Assembly (NCBI RefSeq): GCF_014205255.1
Contig: NZ_JACHNE010000001.1
Location: 6,572,001-6,636,000, forward strand
Direction of reading: 5' to 3'
Origin: Streptomyces caelestis
GTDB taxonomy: Bacteria > Actinomycetota > Actinomycetes > Streptomycetales > Streptomycetaceae
DNA length: 64,000 nucleotides
Below the pieces are notes generated by a model. That model searched no databases and was not told the DNA's origin. It worked only from the letters and a program-made list of their open reading frames with translations. Shown here piece after piece: positions 1 to 6,947 of this stretch. The stretch's first letter is position 1; every line of letters starts with the position of its first letter. The position numbers and the translations under genes are program-made.

Positions 1-2
1 GG

Positions 3-77
3 CTGCTGAACCAGGCCGCCGCCCCGGTCACCGTCGCGAGCGCGGTGCTGACCGTGCTGGTGTGGAAGGAGAGCTGA
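3..77 (+). CDS. C-terminal end of a membrane protein (partial)
   Basis: The window opens inside a reading frame that ends with TGA at 75-77. The 24 visible residues form one hydrophobic stretch (around VTVASAVLTVLVW) followed by a short charged tail, KES. This is how the last transmembrane helix of many transporters ends. Too little is present to name a family. The sequence just downstream is gene debris, so this is the last apparently intact coding end before a decayed patch. Confidence 0.4.
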   Translation: MLNQAAAPVTVASAVLTVLVWKES

Positions 78-95
78 GATCCGGGCTCTACCGGA

Positions 96-372
96 CTGTT
101 GGCAGCCCGGGGCCCGTGCGGGCGCACGTTCGCCTGCGGTACTTCTCCGCGCAGCGGGTAGGCCGCCACGGTGTCGTCCACGCACGGGTTGCCGCGGCTC
201 GCGAACACGCCGTGGGAGTACCCGTCGTCGAGGGTGACCAGGCGTGAGCCGGGCAGCAGGTGCTGGAGACGGCGGGCGCCCTCGATCGGCGTGACGGGGC
301 CGTGCGCGGAGGAGACCAGGAGGACCGGCGGCGCGTCCGGGGCGCCGAGCGGGGTGCGGTGGCCGGGCCGGC
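96..372 (-). pseudogene. Remnant of a TAP-like alpha/beta hydrolase (C-terminal part)
   Basis: On the minus strand this stretch reads as the C-terminal part of a secreted tripeptidyl-aminopeptidase-like alpha/beta hydrolase. It has a strand-type segment (PPVLLVSSAHGPVTP), a helix (ARRLQHLLPGSRLV), the active-site His region (DDGYSHGVF) and the family's late Cys segment (GNPCVDDTVAAY). The catalytic Ser/Asp region and signal peptide are absent: homology stops near 372, where plus-strand ABC-transporter sequence begins. No stop codon follows at the expected place. It is a truncated remnant; the family assignment rests on recognising these motifs. Confidence 0.55.
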
Positions 373-845
373 GCTGCCCGCACCGGCTCTCCGGCGGGCA
401 GCAGCAACGCGTCGTCCTCGCCCAGGCCCTGCTGCTCGGCGCCCGCGTCATCGTCGCCGACGAACCCACCACCAGCGGCAAGACCACGCTCGCCCGCTGC
501 CTCGCCGGCCTCCACCGCGACCACGACGGCGAGATCCCGCTCGACGGCACGCGACTCCCACGCAGCCTGCGCCACCGCAGCCGCGACCAACGCGCCGCCG
601 TGCAGTACGACTTCCAGGACGCCCGCGCCGCCTTCGACGAGCACGGACACGTCCTGCACCAGGTGGCCCGTACGGCGGTACGGCTGCGGAGTACCGGCGA
701 ACGGGCGGTGTTGGACGAGGCGTCCGCCACCCTGGACCGCCCCGGCCTGCCGGAGGAACCGGCCCACCGCCGCCCCGGAGAACTCTCCGGCGGAGAACTC
801 CAGCGCGCCCCGATCGCCCGGCTCGACACGTACACCCGGGCGTGA
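373..845 (+). pseudogene. Internally deleted two-domain ABC transporter ATPase (peptide/nickel type)
   Basis: The plus frame carries pieces of a tandem ABC ATPase like the fused DppD/DppF proteins. First come a signature and Walker B from the first domain (LSGGQQQR, then VIVADEPTT). These are followed with no gap by a truncated Walker A from the second domain (SGKTTLARCLAGL), then a Q-loop-like segment (VQYDFQDARAAFDEH) and a second signature (ELSGGELQRAPIARL). The frame ends at 845. Everything between Walker B of domain 1 and Walker A of domain 2 is missing, as are the first Walker A and the second Walker B. An in-frame deletion fused the halves, so the product cannot be a working ATPase. 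Confidence 0.65.
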
Positions 846-986
846 ACCGAAGCGAGCCCACCCCGGCACGAGTTGAACCGGGGCACGGCCCTGTGATTAG
901 GGTGCGGGCGATGTTCTGCGCAGACGCCACCCCCTTGTCTCGAGTACGACGAGGCACAGCCCCTTCGAGTCGCTTCGGGAGGGCTC

Positions 987-2114
987 GTGAATGACACGGT
1001 GACGACGGCCCGCCCAGCGGCCGAGGAGAACCGGGCGTCCCGGGCGTCCCGGGCAAGAGAACAGGGCGCGGCGGCCCGCCCGGTGCGGCAGCGGGACGCG
1101 TTCTTCGACAACGCCAAGTACCTGGCGATCGTGATGGTGGCCGTGGGACACGCCTGGGAGCCGCTGCGGCCGGGCAGCAGGGCCGTCACCGCCCTCTACA
1201 TGTTCGTCTACGCGTTCCACATGCCGGCGTTCATCATCGTCTCCGGCTACTTCTCACGCACCTTCGACGGGAGCCCGGACCGCCTCAAACGCCTGGTCAC
1301 CGGTGTCGCCGTGCCGTACGTGGTGTTCGAGACGGCGTACACCCTGTTCACCCGGTGGACCAGCCAGGACCCCGACCGCCCGGTCAGCCTGCTGGACCCC
1401 CTGTATCTGACCTGGTTCCTGGCGGCGCTGTTCGTCTGGCGGCTGACCACGCCGCTGTGGCGGCATGTGCGCCGGCCGCTGCCGGTCGCCCTCGCCATCG
1501 CGATGCTGGCGACGCTCTCGCCGTCCATCGGCCACGACCTCGACCTCCAGCGCACCCTTCAGTTCCTGCCGTACTTCGTGTGCGGCCTGCTGCTGCGGCC
1601 GGAGCACTTCCGGCTGGTGCGCCGGCGCGCGGTGCGGATTCTCGCCGTGCCGGTCGCCGTCTGTGCCCTGGGGGTGGCGTACTGGGCGGTTCCGCGGATG
1701 AACTACGGCTGGTTCTTCCACGCCGACAGCGCCCGGGGACTGGCCGCCCCGTTCTGGTACGGGCCTGTGATGACGCTGGCCGTCTTCGGCTGCTCGGCTG
1801 TCCTGGTCGCCTGCTTCCTCGCCTGGGTGCCCGGGCGCCGGACGTGGTTCACCGCGCTGGGCGCGGGCACGCTGTACGGCTATCTGCTGCACGGCTTCGT
1901 CGCGCAGGCCGCCAAGTACTGGGGCTGGTACGAACCGGCCTGGGTCCACCGGCCCGTCGGCACGGTCGCCGCCGCCCTGGTCGCGGCCGTGGTCGTCACG
2001 GCGCTGTGCACGCCGCCCGTGCGGCGCGTCTTCCGCTGCGTGACGGAACCGGGGATGGCGTGGGCCTTCGGCAGGGCGAACGCGGCCCCGCCGCCGGGCG
2101 ATGCCCGCCCGTGA
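987..2114 (+). CDS. Acyltransferase-3 family integral membrane protein
   Basis: A 375-residue polytopic membrane protein of the acyltransferase-3 type (fucose 4-O-acetylase/OpgC-like), which transfers acyl groups to carbohydrates or other extracytoplasmic acceptors. The opening RDAFFDNAKYLAIVMVAVGH, with its conserved first-helix His, and the later FAFHMPAFIIVSGYF-like segment (here YAFHMPAFIIVSGYF) are typical. About ten hydrophobic helices follow, with an RRTWFTALGAGTLYGYLLHGF block near the end that also matches the family. The GTG at 987 follows a GGGAGGG sequence at close spacing. The first 40 residues are polar, so a slightly later start is possible. The substrate cannot be told from sequence. 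It stands alone between gene debris and two small minus-strand genes. Confidence 0.82.
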   Translation: MNDTVTTARPAAEENRASRASRAREQGAAARPVRQRDAFFDNAKYLAIVMVAVGHAWEPLRPGSRAVTALYMFVYAFHMPAFIIVSGYFSRTFDGSPDRLKRLVTGVAVPYVVFETAYTLFTRWTSQDPDRPVSLLDPLYLTWFLAALFVWRLTTPLWRHVRRPLPVALAIAMLATLSPSIGHDLDLQRTLQFLPYFVCGLLLRPEHFRLVRRRAVRILAVPVAVCALGVAYWAVPRMNYGWFFHADSARGLAAPFWYGPVMTLAVFGCSAVLVACFLAWVPGRRTWFTALGAGTLYGYLLHGFVAQAAKYWGWYEPAWVHRPVGTVAAALVAAVVVTALCTPPVRRVFRCVTEPGMAWAFGRANAAPPPGDARP

Positions 2115-2117
2115 CGC

Positions 2118-2300
2118 CTACTGCCGGGTTCCGGCTTCCTGCTGCATCTGCTGCGCCGGCGCGTGCCCGTTCAGGGCCTGCGTCATCTGGTGCTGCGTCT
2201 CTTCGGCGACCACACGAGCCTCTTCGACGACGTCGCCGCGTTCGCGTATGAGGCTCTCGTAGATCGGCAGTTCTTCGTTCCGGATCGAGTCGGGTTTCAC
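2118..2300 (-). CDS. Small conserved-looking hypothetical protein (60 aa)
   Basis: A 60-residue, charged, mostly helical protein with no membrane segment. The N-terminal half (SIRNEELPIYESLIRERGDV, then EEARVVAEE) looks constrained and the C-terminal tail is Gln/Ala-rich. The start codon is GTG at 2300. A weak purine-rich sequence precedes it. It lies downstream of, and in the same direction as, the RiPP-like precursor at 2507-2731, but a strong terminator at 2462-2493 separates them, so it probably has its own promoter. I do not recognise the family. Confidence 0.6.
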   Translation of the reverse strand: MKPDSIRNEELPIYESLIRERGDVVEEARVVAEETQHQMTQALNGHAPAQQMQQEAGTRQ

Positions 2301-2461
2301 AGGGTCTGTCCTATCGCTTTGCGGTCGGGTCTGCGGGGCCCGTGTAAGTCTGCGCCATCCCGTGCCGCGGTGTTACCCACCCCCGTCGTGTCCAGAATTC
2401 CGTCACGAGCTACGCGAATTCCCCAACTTTGCGACCGTGAGGAAAAGCCCTGGGCACGGCG

Positions 2462-2493
2462 AAGGGCCCCGGGAATCGCGTCCCGGGGCCCTT
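2462..2493. terminator. Strong bidirectional hairpin terminator
   Basis: A perfect 13-bp inverted repeat: AAGGGCCCCGGGA at 2462-2474, a 6-nt loop, and TCCCGGGGCCCTT at 2481-2493, with short A and T ends on the two sides. It lies 13 nt past the stop of the minus-strand precursor gene at 2507 and would end its transcript. Confidence 0.8.
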
Positions 2494-2506
2494 TACGCGG
2501 ATGCCG

Positions 2507-2731
2507 TCAGAGCGACGTCGTGTGAACGCCCGCGCTCCCGGACGCCGCCGCGCCCGCCGGCGACAGCGCCGCCTGGAGGTCGGCGCAGACCTCGACGGTC
2601 AGGGGCTCGACCAGACCGGTGGAGAGGCCGCCCACCAGGTTCGCGGAGGCGCCGCCCGCCATACCGCCGGAGATGTTCTCCAGGTCGGCGTCGGACAGCT
2701 CGGCGATGTCGACCCGAGAGGTGAGGTTCAT
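2507..2731 (-). CDS. Orphan RiPP-like precursor peptide with a double-Gly leader
   Basis: A 74-residue peptide with a classic leader: an acidic helix (VDIAELSDADLENISGG) ending in Gly-Gly, followed by a roughly 50-residue segment rich in Gly, Ala, Ser and Thr with one Cys (VEVCADL). ELSDADL...ISGG is the pattern of peptides matured by C39-type peptidase exporters, including lanthipeptides and class II bacteriocins. ATG at 2731 is preferred because GAAGGG lies upstream of it, while the upstream in-frame ATG at 2752 has no ribosome binding site. No lanthipeptide synthetase, radical SAM enzyme, protease or exporter lies nearby, so its maturation machinery would have to be elsewhere. Its class cannot be fixed; with one Cys, a multi-ring lanthipeptide is unlikely. 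Confidence 0.65.
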   Translation of the reverse strand: MNLTSRVDIAELSDADLENISGGMAGGASANLVGGLSTGLVEPLTVEVCADLQAALSPAGAAASGSAGVHTTSL

Positions 2732-3118
2732 TGGAGGTGTTTCCCTTCGCATGAATGTCTCGCATTGGCGGCGCGCGTGGGGGGTCGCCGGATCCAGAAT
2801 CGAGATTCCGCACCGACGGCTCCGCCGTGTGCAGGATCAAAGCACTCCGCGGGAGGAAAGTTCCAGCCAACTCCCGGCACCGCACCGCTCCTTTCGGTGA
2901 CCGCCTTCACCATCATGACCATGGGCACACGAAATACGCCCACTCCTTCACACACCCCGTCGCCCTGTCGCACGCACGAGTATTGCGCCCCGGTTTCCGA
3001 AGCGGGCACTTCGGCGCCAAGTTCCCACCCCGGGTAACGGACTTGGCGCCCCGCGTGCCGCCTCACGGCTTCCTGGCGAACGGTGTGCAGATTGGCTGGA
3101 GGTTCGGATTCCGCTCCG
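2732..3118. other. Intergenic region upstream of the precursor gene
   Basis: About 390 nt with no supportable gene on either strand. GC content is visibly lower than in the neighbouring coding DNA, as expected for a promoter region. It must carry the promoter of the minus-strand precursor gene at 2731 and lies downstream of the minus-strand CNNM gene ending at 3119. I could not pick a convincing -35/-10 pair. Confidence 0.5.
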
Positions 3119-4141
3119 TCAGGCGGCCGCGGCCGGCTGCATCAGCCGGGCCAGCAGGTCGTCCAGGGTGACCAGGCCCGTGAGCCGGCCGGCGGTGTCA
3201 CGGACCACGGCCAGGGAGGACCGGCGGCGGCGCAGCACCTCGATCGCGTCGGCGACCGTGGTGGTCTCCGTCAGCTCGGGCACCGGGCGGGCCAGGTCAC
3301 GGGCGGTCGTCGCACGCCCCCGGGCCCGGGCGACCAGGGCGTCACGGGCATGGACCGAGCCGAGGACGGTGCCGTTCTCCCGGACGAGCAGCCGGGTGCG
3401 GTCCAGGCCGGTGGCCAGCCGCAGCAGCGCCTCGACGTCCGTGCCGCCCTCGACCCAGGTGAGCTCCGCCGCCGGGATCCGCAGCGCCGCGACCGGCGTC
3501 TCCGGCTCGGTCAGCGAGCGGGTCAGCAGCTCCGAGTCGGTCGCGCTGATCAGGCCCAGCCGCTCGGACTCCGCCACCAGGTGCGTCAGCTGCTCCCGGT
3601 TGTGCACCGAGGCCAGCTCGTCGCGCGGTGCCACCCGGCACAGCCGTACCAGCGCGTTGCTCACCGCGTTGAGCAGCCGGATCAGCGGCCGTACGGCCCG
3701 CACCACGGCCCGGAACGGCGGGGAGAGCAGCATCGCCGAACGCTCCGGGTGGGCGATCGCCCATGACTTGGGGGCCATCTCACCGACCACCATGTGCAGG
3801 AACACCACCACGGCCATCGCCACGGCGAACGCCACGCCGTAGCTCACGGCACTGGGCAGGCCCAGCGCGTGCAGCAGCGGGTCGAGTTCGTGCGAGATCG
3901 CAGGCTTCGACACCGAGCCCAGGCCCAGCGTGCACACGGTGATGCCCAGCTGGGCGCCGGCCAGCATCAGCGACAGCTCGCGCATACCGGCCAGGGCCGC
4001 CCCGGCTCCGCGCCGCCCCTCGGCCGCCGCCTTCTCCATGCGGTGCCGCTTGGCGGCGACCAGGGCGAACTCGGCCGCCACGAAGAAGCCGCTGCCGATC
4101 AGCAGCAGCACGGTCACGAAGACCGCCATCGGGAAACTCAC
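3119..4141 (-). CDS. CNNM/CBS-domain membrane protein (HlyC/CorC-related), second of a pair
   Basis: A 340-residue protein of the CNNM (DUF21) family, linked to Mg2+/Co2+ export and metal homeostasis. The N-terminal half holds four hydrophobic segments with the family's LMLAGAQLGITVCTLGLG and VVGEMAPKSWAIAHPE motifs. The C-terminal half has a CBS pair (around TELTETTTVADAIEVLRRRR and GRLTGLVTLDDLLARL). It lacks the CorC_HlyC domain present at the end of its upstream partner. Its ATG at 4141 overlaps the partner's stop by 4 nt, so the two are translationally coupled and may form a heteromer. A role in metal export is inferred from the family only. Confidence 0.88.
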   Translation of the reverse strand: MSFPMAVFVTVLLLIGSGFFVAAEFALVAAKRHRMEKAAAEGRRGAGAALAGMRELSLMLAGAQLGITVCTLGLGSVSKPAISHELDPLLHALGLPSAVSYGVAFAVAMAVVVFLHMVVGEMAPKSWAIAHPERSAMLLSPPFRAVVRAVRPLIRLLNAVSNALVRLCRVAPRDELASVHNREQLTHLVAESERLGLISATDSELLTRSLTEPETPVAALRIPAAELTWVEGGTDVEALLRLATGLDRTRLLVRENGTVLGSVHARDALVARARGRATTARDLARPVPELTETTTVADAIEVLRRRRSSLAVVRDTAGRLTGLVTLDDLLARLMQPAAAA

Positions 4142-5490
4142 GCCATCTCCTCGGCTTCTTCGGCTTCCTCGGCGTCCGCGAACGGACTGATCCGGACGCG
4201 GTCGGCCACGTGCCGGTCCAGCGTGCGGACGTCGATCACGGCGCGGCCGCCCCCGGGCAGCTCGACCGTGACTCGGTCGCCGACGGTCGGGAAGCGGCCG
4301 AGCCGGTCCACGACCAGGCCGGCCACGGTGTCGTAGTCGTCGTCCTCCGGCAGCCGGACACCGGTGGCCTCGGCCACCTCGTCCAGCCGGCGGCCGGCGT
4401 CCACCAGCCAGCCGTCGCCGTCCGCGACCGCGAGCACGGTGACCTTGTCGGACTCGTCCGCGATGTCGCCGACCAGCTCCTCGGCGATGTCCTCGTACGT
4501 GACGATGCCCGCCACGCCGCCGTGCTCGTCGAGGACGACCGCGAACTCGTCGTCGTGTTCCCGCATCCGCGTCACCGCGTCCGGCAGCCCGAGCGTGTCC
4601 GGCAGCAGCAGCGGCCGCCGGGCCAGCTCACCGGCGGTGGCGCGGGCGAGCCGGGCGGCGGGCAGCGCCATCAGCTCGCGTACGCCCAGCACGCCCGCGA
4701 TGTCGTCCGGGTGGTCGCCGAGGACGGGGTAGTTGGAGTGGCCGTGCTCGGCGATCAGGCCGACCGCCTCGTCGGCACCGGCGTCCTTGCGGACGAAGAC
4801 GGCGTCGGCGCGCGGCACCATCACCTCGTCGAGGGTCCGCTCGGAGAACTCCAGCGCGTGGTCCAGCAGCGCGGCGGTGTCCTTGGGCAGGGCGCCCTGC
4901 TCGTGCGACTCGCCGATCAGGTGGCCCAGCTCCTCCAGCGTGGCGCCGTGATGCAGTTCCTCGACGGGCTCGATGCCGGCCTTGCGCAGCAGCCTGTTCG
5001 CGGCGCTGTCGAAGACGCGTACGGCAGGGCCCACGACCTTCAGATACGCCAGCGTCGACGGGGCCAGCGCCTTCGCCAACCGCTCCGGCACGGCGATCGC
5101 GAGGTTCTTCGGGGCCAGCTCGCCCAGCACCATCTGCACGACCGTGGCCAGGACGAAGGCCAGTGTCACGGAGACGCCGCTCACCGCCGCGCCGGGCAGG
5201 CCGAGCCCGGACAGGGCGGGCCTGAGCAGCGCGGACACCGACGGCTCGGCGATGAAGCCGACGACCAGGCCGGTGACGGTGATGCCGAGCTGCGCGCCCG
5301 ACAGCATGAACGACAGCCGCTCCAGCACCCGCAGCGCGCGGGCGGCCTTCTTGTCCCCGGCCTCGGCCTCACGCGCGAGGGTGAGCCGGTCCACGGAGAC
5401 GTAGGCGAACTCCTGGGCGACGAAGTAGCCGGTGCCGGCGGTCAGCACGAACACGGCGAGCAGGCCCAGCAGGGCCTCGGCGGCACTCAC
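4138..5490 (-). CDS. CNNM/CBS/CorC_HlyC membrane protein, first of a pair
   Basis: A 450-residue CNNM-family protein with the full architecture. It has a DUF21 transmembrane domain (LSFMLSGAQLGITVTGLVVG, then VLGELAPKNLAIA), a CBS pair (VMVPRADAVFV, HSNYPVLGDHPDDIAGVLGV, VVLDEHGGVAGIVTYEDIAE) and a C-terminal CorC_HlyC domain (residues about 350-430). An acidic Glu/Ala tail ends it. The start is GTG at 5490 with a G-rich sequence upstream, and a good promoter lies at 5591-5619, giving a leader of about 90 nt. Known relatives affect divalent-cation homeostasis. The coupled shorter paralogue downstream suggests gene duplication. Confidence 0.9.
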   Translation of the reverse strand: MSAAEALLGLLAVFVLTAGTGYFVAQEFAYVSVDRLTLAREAEAGDKKAARALRVLERLSFMLSGAQLGITVTGLVVGFIAEPSVSALLRPALSGLGLPGAAVSGVSVTLAFVLATVVQMVLGELAPKNLAIAVPERLAKALAPSTLAYLKVVGPAVRVFDSAANRLLRKAGIEPVEELHHGATLEELGHLIGESHEQGALPKDTAALLDHALEFSERTLDEVMVPRADAVFVRKDAGADEAVGLIAEHGHSNYPVLGDHPDDIAGVLGVRELMALPAARLARATAGELARRPLLLPDTLGLPDAVTRMREHDDEFAVVLDEHGGVAGIVTYEDIAEELVGDIADESDKVTVLAVADGDGWLVDAGRRLDEVAEATGVRLPEDDDYDTVAGLVVDRLGRFPTVGDRVTVELPGGGRAVIDVRTLDRHVADRVRISPFADAEEAEEAEEMA

Positions 5491-5590
5491 AGAACACCAC
5501 CCCGCCGTGTGCCGCGATCACTGATGCCGTGGCGGGATGGTCGGGGACTGTGCCCTGGGGGGTCCGTCGATCGGGCGGACAAGAAGTGGC

Positions 5591-5619
5591 TCCTTATACG
5601 TGGTGTGTCTCCGGGTCAA
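5591..5619 (-). promoter_or_regulatory. Promoter of the CNNM operon
   Basis: Read on the minus strand: -35 TTGACC (5619-5614), a 17-nt spacer, and -10 TAAGGA (5596-5591). This is a good match to the vegetative actinobacterial consensus and is about 100 nt upstream of the GTG at 5490. Confidence 0.6.
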
Positions 5620-5814
5620 CGCTAGCCGTCGCGCCCGTGTTCCCGGATTCTACGGCGGTGTAGAGAACACCGCTCGGGACGCGGCGGCTCAGCGCCGCAG
5701 CCCGCGCGGACCACGGGGCTTCTGATGGATCTCCGCGGCGTCGCGACGCCCGGCATTGGCGCCCACGGCGGCCGGCGGCTCCGCCGGGTGCACGCCCTCG
5801 TGGCCGCCGCTCCC
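5620..5814. other. Intergenic, no gene seen
   Basis: Between the CNNM operon promoter and the end of the marR-like gene. Only GC-rich sequence without a convincing gene or hairpin was seen. Confidence 0.4.
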
Positions 5815-6318
5815 TCAGTCCGCGCGGGACTCCCCGGCGAGGTCCGGCACCAGCGCGCACAGGGCCTCACGCTGGTCCGGGCCCATGAAGCGGGTGAGGG
5901 ACCGCGTCACCGTCTCGGCGAGCGGGCCGGAGGCCTCGGCCAGGAGGCGGCGGGCCTTGTCGGTGAGGGTGACCTCGACGCCGCGCTTGTCGCCGCACAC
6001 CGACCTGCGGGAGACGAGGCCGGCGTGCTGGAGGCAGGCGATCTGGTAGGTGAGGCGGGTCTTGGGGCGGCCCAGGAGTTCCGCGACGCGCGTCATGCGC
6101 AGGCCGCCCTCGGGCTGCTCCGCGAGCAGGCACAGGATCAGGAACTCGTCGTGCGAGACGTCCAGCTTCTCCTTCACGACCGCGCGCAGCCGCTGCTCCA
6201 CCGCCCCCGTCGCGGCGAGCAGCAACATCCAGGCGCGCAGCTCCGTCGGCAGCAGCCCGCCGCCCTCGGTGAAGGGGCATTCGGGCAGGTCGGCGGGGGG
6301 CTCCTGGTGGTCGGCCAT
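5815..6318 (-). CDS. MarR-family transcriptional regulator
   Basis: A 167-residue winged-helix regulator of the MarR family. The family pattern is clear: a first dimerisation helix (LRAWMLLLAATGAVEQRL), a helix-turn-helix (MTRVAELLGRPKTRLTYQIACLQ), the wing (GDKRGVEVTLTDKARRL) and a C-terminal dimerisation helix. Divergent from it is a YceI-like gene, and the 105-nt gap holds three copies of a common site (see 6337-6407). It very likely represses itself and the YceI gene. The ligand is unknown; relatives answer to phenolics or oxidants. Confidence 0.9.
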   Translation of the reverse strand: MADHQEPPADLPECPFTEGGGLLPTELRAWMLLLAATGAVEQRLRAVVKEKLDVSHDEFLILCLLAEQPEGGLRMTRVAELLGRPKTRLTYQIACLQHAGLVSRRSVCGDKRGVEVTLTDKARRLLAEASGPLAETVTRSLTRFMGPDQREALCALVPDLAGESRAD

Positions 6319-6336
6319 GCTTCCATCCTACCTGTC

Positions 6337-6407
6337 GTCCAAATGTGGAACAGGGGTTGTTCAATTTTGGACGAGCCGCTAGCGTGCAGTCATCCAAATT
6401 TGAACGA
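6337..6407. promoter_or_regulatory. MarR-type operator: three copies of a CCAAATTTGAAC-like site
   Basis: Three related sites lie between the divergent genes: TCCAAATGTGGAAC at 6338-6351, the reverse-strand TCCAAAATTGAAC at 6371-6359, and TCCAAATTTGAAC at 6393-6405. The first two face each other as an inverted repeat, GTCCAAA...TTTGGAC (6337-6372). The sites overlap the promoter of the YceI gene, which fits repression by the neighbouring MarR protein. Confidence 0.7.
6357..6385 (+). promoter_or_regulatory. Promoter of the YceI-like gene
   Basis: -35 TTGTTC (6357-6362), a 17-nt spacer, and -10 TAGCGT (6380-6385). The -35 lies within the inverted repeat of the proposed MarR operator. The start codon is at 6424. 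Confidence 0.55.
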
Positions 6408-6423
6408 ATGAGTGGAGAAGATC

Positions 6424-6939
6424 ATGACCGTCGCCGTGGAAACCGGACTGTGGCAGCTCGACACGACCGCCTCGGCCGTAGGCATCCAGCACAAGACCAT
6501 GTGGGGCCTGGTCACCGTGAAGGGCACCTTCGGCGCGATCCACGGCTCGGGCGAGGTCCGGCCCGACGGGTCCGCCGTCGGCACCCTGACCCTCGACGTC
6601 GCCTCCCTCGACACCAAGAACGCCAAGCGCGACACCCACCTGAGGTCCGCCGACTTCTTCGACGCCGACCACCACCCCGAGATCTCCTTCGCGGCCCGCA
6701 GCGCCGAGCTCCGCGACGGCGGCCGGGTGCACGTCGTCGGTCAGCTCACCGTGCGCGGCGTCAGCAGGCCGCTGCCCCTCACCGCGCGCCTGACCGGCCA
6801 GGACGTCACGGGGCTCACCCTGGAGACGGAATTCACCGTGGAGCGGGAGCAGTTCGGCATGGGCTGGAACCAGCTGGGCATGATCCGCGGCCGGACCGCG
6901 GTCACCGCGTCTCTCCGCTTCACCCGGGCCACGGGCTGA
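6424..6939 (+). CDS. YceI-like family protein
   Basis: A 171-residue YceI-like beta-barrel protein, a lipocalin-type fold known to bind long isoprenoid or amphiphilic ligands. Family features: the opening GLWQLDTTASAVGIQHKTMWG, the GTLTLDVASLDTKNAKRDTHL block with 'DFFDADHHPEISF', and the closing TAVTASLRFTR strand. There is no signal peptide, so it should be cytoplasmic. ATG at 6424 follows GGAGAAG at good spacing; an in-frame GTG at 6412 overlaps that site and is less likely. It is probably controlled by the divergent MarR protein, a common pairing in Streptomyces. Confidence 0.9.
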   Translation: MTVAVETGLWQLDTTASAVGIQHKTMWGLVTVKGTFGAIHGSGEVRPDGSAVGTLTLDVASLDTKNAKRDTHLRSADFFDADHHPEISFAARSAELRDGGRVHVVGQLTVRGVSRPLPLTARLTGQDVTGLTLETEFTVEREQFGMGWNQLGMIRGRTAVTASLRFTRATG

Positions 6940-6947
6940 CCCGGCCG

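Noticed and set aside
5491..5590. A magnesium (M-box type) riboswitch in the leader of the CNNM operon
   Set aside because: The roughly 90-nt leader is too short and lacks the conserved helices; only a promoter can be supported.
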